Source: Burkholderiales bacterium
GTDB taxonomy: Bacteria; Pseudomonadota; Gammaproteobacteria; Burkholderiales; SG8-39
Direction of reading: 5' to 3'
NCBI GenBank assembly: GCA_023383795.1
Contig: JAHDYJ010000036.1
Coordinates: 1 to 35,773, forward strand
Length of the DNA: 35,773 nucleotides
The notes under the pieces are model-generated. The model was not told where the DNA came from and searched no databases. It was given only the letters and a program-made list of their open reading frames with translations. Below are positions 33,374 through 35,773 of the stretch, in pieces. A program made the position numbers and the translations under genes. The stretch's first letter is position 1. The number at the start of each line of letters is the position of its first letter.

Positions 33374-33604
33374 CTAGCGCGAGCGCCGCGGGTCTTCAGC
33401 CCCGGCGGGTGGATCGTCCGCCGTGCCGCGGCGCCGGGCGAACGCCTCCAGCGCGGCGCGGAACGCCGCGCGCTCGGCCTCCGGCACCGGGGCGCCGCAC
33501 TCGTAACAGCGGTCGGCGGTGCCGTCGGTCATGCGATCGAACCAGCGGCAGCCGCACTCGTCGCACGCGAGCTCGGGCGCGCCGGCCGGGTTCGCGAAGA
33601 TCAT
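33374..33604 (-). CDS. Small zinc-ribbon-like protein
   Basis: This 76-residue protein has two cysteine pairs, ACDECGCRWFD and DRCYECGAPV (Cys-x2-Cys ... Cys-x2-Cys), the pattern of a zinc ribbon or rubredoxin-like metal site. A charged helical tail follows. It is not recognised further. The ATG (33604-33602) overlaps the stop of the upstream gene (ATGA), so the two are translationally coupled. The monooxygenase-ligase gene follows 38 bp later. Its place in the operon suggests a helper role, either metal or electron handling or binding to the flavoenzyme, but nothing in the sequence proves this. Confidence 0.75.
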   Translation of the reverse strand: MIFANPAGAPELACDECGCRWFDRMTDGTADRCYECGAPVPEAERAAFRAALEAFARRRGTADDPPAGAEDPRRSR

Positions 33605-34077
33605 CGGCACGCGCCCATGAAGGCGAGGCCGAGCGAGTCGAGGAAGTCCTCGTAGCCCGCCGCGGCGAGCTCGGCGCGGGTGCGGAAGGTGCAGAGCATC
33701 ACGTCGCCGCGCCGGATCCGCCGCTTGAGCCGCCCGAGCGCGTCGCCGTCGAGCGCCGCGTAGGCCTCCGCGATCGACTGGCCGTCGGCGAGCAGCAGGA
33801 AGTCGGCGAGCGCGTCGGCGAAGCCGCCGACCCGCTCGCAGGCGGCGCGCATGCGGCCGTCGGCGGCTTCCCACGCGAGCATCGGCGCGCCCGCCGGGCC
33901 GAAGCGCGCCTCGCGCCACGCGGCCGGCTGCCGGCCGGGCGCGAACCCGGTCGCCTCGCGCGGCAGGATGCCGATGCGCGCGCCCGCGACGAGCTCGGCG
34001 AAGAGCTCCGCGTGCCGGTCGAGCATGCGCTGCCAGCCGGCGACGTCGGCGAGCATGTCGTTCGCGGACAGGGCCAT
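33601..34077 (-). CDS. Unknown protein B of a paralogous pair
   Basis: This 158-residue soluble protein is not recognised. Its N-terminus (LADVAGWQRMLDRHAELFAE) and C-terminus (YEDFLDSLGLAFMGACR) are clearly similar to the same regions of the gene just upstream (FADCARWQRMLETHADEFTE; VERLGLAFPRH), which indicates an old tandem duplication. No signal peptide, membrane segment or cofactor motif is seen. ATG 34077 is chosen because it lies 2 bp after the upstream stop and gives the same N-terminus as its paralogue. The stop overlaps the start of the zinc-ribbon gene. Being in the operon with the reductase and the monooxygenase-ligase suggests a shared pathway role. Confidence 0.75.
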   Translation of the reverse strand: MALSANDMLADVAGWQRMLDRHAELFAELVAGARIGILPREATGFAPGRQPAAWREARFGPAGAPMLAWEAADGRMRAACERVGGFADALADFLLLADGQSIAEAYAALDGDALGRLKRRIRRGDVMLCTFRTRAELAAAGYEDFLDSLGLAFMGACR

Positions 34078-34079
34078 GC

Positions 34080-34475
34080 TCAGTGCCGCGGGAACGCGAG
34101 GCCCAGCCGCTCGACCAGCGCCGCGGCGCCGCTCGCCGCGAGCTCCGCGGGACCCTGCAGGATGTACGGGTGGAGCAGGCGCGTGCGGACGAGCCGCGCG
34201 GCGCACGCCGGGCCGAGCGACTGCAGCGGAGCGATGCCGCGGTCGTCGAGCACGAGCAGCACCGGCAGGTCCGGCGTGCGGCTGCTCCGCTCGACGTGCG
34301 CGCGCAGGCCGCCGGCGGCGTCGCGCTGCAGGCGGATGATCGGCCCGGCCCCGGCGCGGTAGTCGGCGGCCCGCATCAGCCCGACCGCGGCGCCCGGCGC
34401 GAGCTCCGTGAACTCGTCGGCATGCGTCTCGAGCATGCGCTGCCAGCGCGCGCAGTCGGCAAAGGTCGCGGGCAT
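34080..34475 (-). CDS. Unknown protein A of a paralogous pair
   Basis: This 131-residue soluble protein is similar to the next gene downstream (see WQRMLETHADEFTELAPGAA against WQRMLDRHAELFAELVAGAR) and is not otherwise recognised. The start is taken as ATG 34475 because the N-terminus then aligns with its paralogue. The frame is also open into the MITE-like element, with an ATG at 34535, which would add 20 unrelated residues. The element ends about 9 bases before ATG 34475, so the native ribosome-binding site has probably been replaced. The stop is 2 bp before the paralogue start. Confidence 0.72.
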   Translation of the reverse strand: MPATFADCARWQRMLETHADEFTELAPGAAVGLMRAADYRAGAGPIIRLQRDAAGGLRAHVERSSRTPDLPVLLVLDDRGIAPLQSLGPACAARLVRTRLLHPYILQGPAELAASGAAALVERLGLAFPRH

Positions 34476-34484
34476 GATCGCAGG

Positions 34485-34677
34485 CTGGAACCTATCTCGA
34501 AATGCGGATGCGGCCGCAAACGAGGGGATTTGCAAGGGGCGGCCGGAAAGGCAAGGGTCCCAACCCTTTCCCCGGGCCCCAGGTTCGTTCGGGGACGTGC
34601 AAGGGGTAAGCTGCCTTTTGTTCGTACGACATCGGTTCAGGAAAAGGCACGGCCCGCGATCCTGAGAGAGCTGCTAG
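34485..34677 (+). mobile_element. MITE-like element, copy 3
   Basis: This 193-bp element has a left end CTGGAACCTATCTCGAAATG and a right end which, reverse complemented, reads CTAGCAGCTCTCTCAGGATC; both are diverged versions of the copy 2 termini. Shared internal words include GAGGGGATTTGCAAGGGG, GTTCGTTCGGGGA and TTGTTCGTACGACATCGGTT. About 40 bp in the middle (near 34540-34580) differ from copy 2. There is no coding capacity. It lies between the reductase gene and protein A. Its terminal CTAG supplies the TAG stop of the reductase. Confidence 0.8.
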
Positions 34678-35773
34678 ATCCTCGCCCCGAGGCGGTAGCC
34701 CTCGTGGATCGCGGCGTCGATCCCGCGCGGGATCAGCGCGTCGCCGCACCCGTGCAGCTCGTCGATCATCCACTCGAGCGCGTGGAAGAGCTCCTGGTTC
34801 GAGCGCCGCGGCGCGGTCGCGATCACGGTGTCGGCCGGCACGACGCGCTCCTCCCCCTTCGCGTTCACCACCGTGCAGCCCTCGGCCGTGACGCGCGTCA
34901 CCCGGCTGGAGGTGAGCGTCTCGATCTCGAGCTCGTCGACCCACGCGGTGTGGCGCCACTTGAACGACGGCATGACGTCCCCGGCGAGGCGCTTGCCCGC
35001 CTCGACGATGGTGACCGCGGCGCCGCCCTTGCGCAGCGACTCCGCGAGGGTGAGGCCGACCTTGCCGCCGCCGATAACCACCACCCGCGCGCCGGTCGGC
35101 GCCGCCCCCTGCGCGACCGCCAGGCCGTCGAGGATGCGCTCGTGACCCTCGATGGCGCGCAGCGCCTCGCGATCGATGCGCGCGCCGACGGCGACGACCG
35201 CGACGTCGTACTGGTGCAGGATGCCGCGCATAAGCTTCGCGTCGACCTCGGCGCCGAGCCTGAGCTCGACCCCGAGCTTGCGCGCCATCAGCTCGTAGTG
35301 GCGCACGACGCTCTGCAGGTCGTCGGGCCGCGCGAGGTCGCGCGCGGCATAGCCGACGAGGTTGCCGCCGACCTGCTGCGACTTCTCGAACACCGTGACG
35401 CGGTGGCCGCGCTTCGCCGCGGTGATCGCGCATTCCATGCCGGCGGGGCCGGCCCCGATCACCATCACGCGCTTCTGCACCGCGGCGGGCGTGACGTGGT
35501 ACTCCGGCTCGACCTCGTGGCCGAGCGCCGGGTTCATGGTGCAGGTGTAGGGCAGGTCGCGGAACAGGCGCGAGAGGCAGTTCAGCGAGCCGATGCAGCG
35601 GCGCGTCTCGTCGAGCCGGTCCTCGGCGGCCTTGTGCACCAGCTCGGGGTCGGCGAGCAGCGGCCGGCAGACCTCCCAGAAGTCGAACTCGCCGTCGGCG
35701 ATGCACTGGTTCGCCATGCGCGGATCGGGGAGCCGCACGCCGAACGTGATCGGCACGTCGGGCAGCAGCAGCT
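34674..35773 (-). CDS. Old-Yellow-Enzyme-type NADH:flavin oxidoreductase (5' end beyond window)
   Basis: This is the C-terminal two thirds of an FMN/FAD reductase of the 2,4-dienoyl-CoA reductase/trimethylamine dehydrogenase type. The end of the TIM barrel is seen (GEFDFWEVCRPLLADPELV), then the iron-sulfur region RRCIGSLNCLSRLFRDLPYT with a further Cys, then an FAD/NAD domain (VMVIGAGPAGMECAITAAKR, VVVIGGGKVGLTLAESL). In relatives the cluster motif is Cys-x2-Cys-x2 or 3-Cys-x11-Cys; here the second position is Ser. About 366 residues are visible, and the frame is open to the window edge. It is first in the visible operon and may supply the reductase step that is fused to the monooxygenase in 2-aminobenzoyl-CoA monooxygenase/reductase. 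Confidence 0.85.
   Translation of the reverse strand, partial: LLLPDVPITFGVRLPDPRMANQCIADGEFDFWEVCRPLLADPELVHKAAEDRLDETRRCIGSLNCLSRLFRDLPYTCTMNPALGHEVEPEYHVTPAAVQKRVMVIGAGPAGMECAITAAKRGHRVTVFEKSQQVGGNLVGYAARDLARPDDLQSVVRHYELMARKLGVELRLGAEVDAKLMRGILHQYDVAVVAVGARIDREALRAIEGHERILDGLAVAQGAAPTGARVVVIGGGKVGLTLAESLRKGGAAVTIVEAGKRLAGDVMPSFKWRHTAWVDELEIETLTSSRVTRVTAEGCTVVNAKGEERVVPADTVIATAPRRSNQELFHALEWMIDELHGCGDALIPRGIDAAIHEGYRLGARI

Noticed and set aside
34476..34535. Start of protein A at ATG 34535
   Set aside because: It would lie inside the mobile element and add 20 residues absent from the paralogue; ATG 34475 aligns the two N-termini.

Overview
The window is very GC-rich chromosomal DNA, and its gene content points to a betaproteobacterium of the Rhodocyclales/Burkholderiales type. 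The evidence is the queA-tgt-yajC-secD order, a PEP-CTERM surface protein, a TRAP transporter, Dnr/Fnr-type control, and anaerobic or CoA-dependent aromatic metabolism resembling Thauera/Azoarcus. The taxonomic placement is inferred from content, not from a marker gene.

Layout. 1-3926 (minus): queA, tgt, yajC and a truncated secD. 3954-4326: a tRNA-Leu(CAA) gene followed by two nearly identical 143-bp direct repeats, each ending in a copy of the tRNA 3' end. 4360-5283 (minus): a PEP-CTERM protein behind a sigma-54-like promoter. 5439-9110 (minus): a phosphorelay of CHASE2 hybrid histidine kinase, HPt protein and OmpR-type regulator. 9282-10259: a ketopantoate-reductase-family enzyme. 10444-13414: a DctP-DctQ-DctM TRAP transporter. 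13432-15788 (minus): a short MgtE-like transporter translationally coupled to a DUF445 membrane protein.

15824-27863 is a metabolic and regulatory island. It holds a Dnr-like Crp/Fnr regulator, a radical SAM protein, a nitronate monooxygenase-like enzyme, phenylacetate-CoA ligase, an FlK-like thioesterase, a three-subunit molybdenum oxidoreductase resembling phenylacetyl-CoA:acceptor oxidoreductase (PadBCD), a hemerythrin and an NnrS-like membrane protein. Five TTGAY-N4-RTCAM sites lie in front of the regulator, the radical SAM gene, the nitronate monooxygenase gene and the hemerythrin gene. They suggest a local low-oxygen/NO regulon. 27994-30413 holds gnd and zwf (pentose phosphate pathway).

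30567-35773 (minus) is the most unusual part. It is an apparent operon of an Old-Yellow-Enzyme-type reductase (cut by the window end), two small mutually similar proteins of unknown function, a small zinc-ribbon protein, and a 922-residue protein. The last one joins a salicylyl-CoA-5-hydroxylase/2-aminobenzoyl-CoA-monooxygenase-like flavin domain to a complete benzoate-type CoA ligase. Together the genes look like an activate-hydroxylate-reduce route for an ortho-substituted benzoate.

A small mobile repeat family (MITE-like, termini CTAGAAGCTATCTCAAAAT) occurs three times (2779-2863, 24756-24914, 34485-34677), each time in a gap between co-directional genes. One copy splits the pad-like operon. 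Another supplies the stop codon of the reductase gene.
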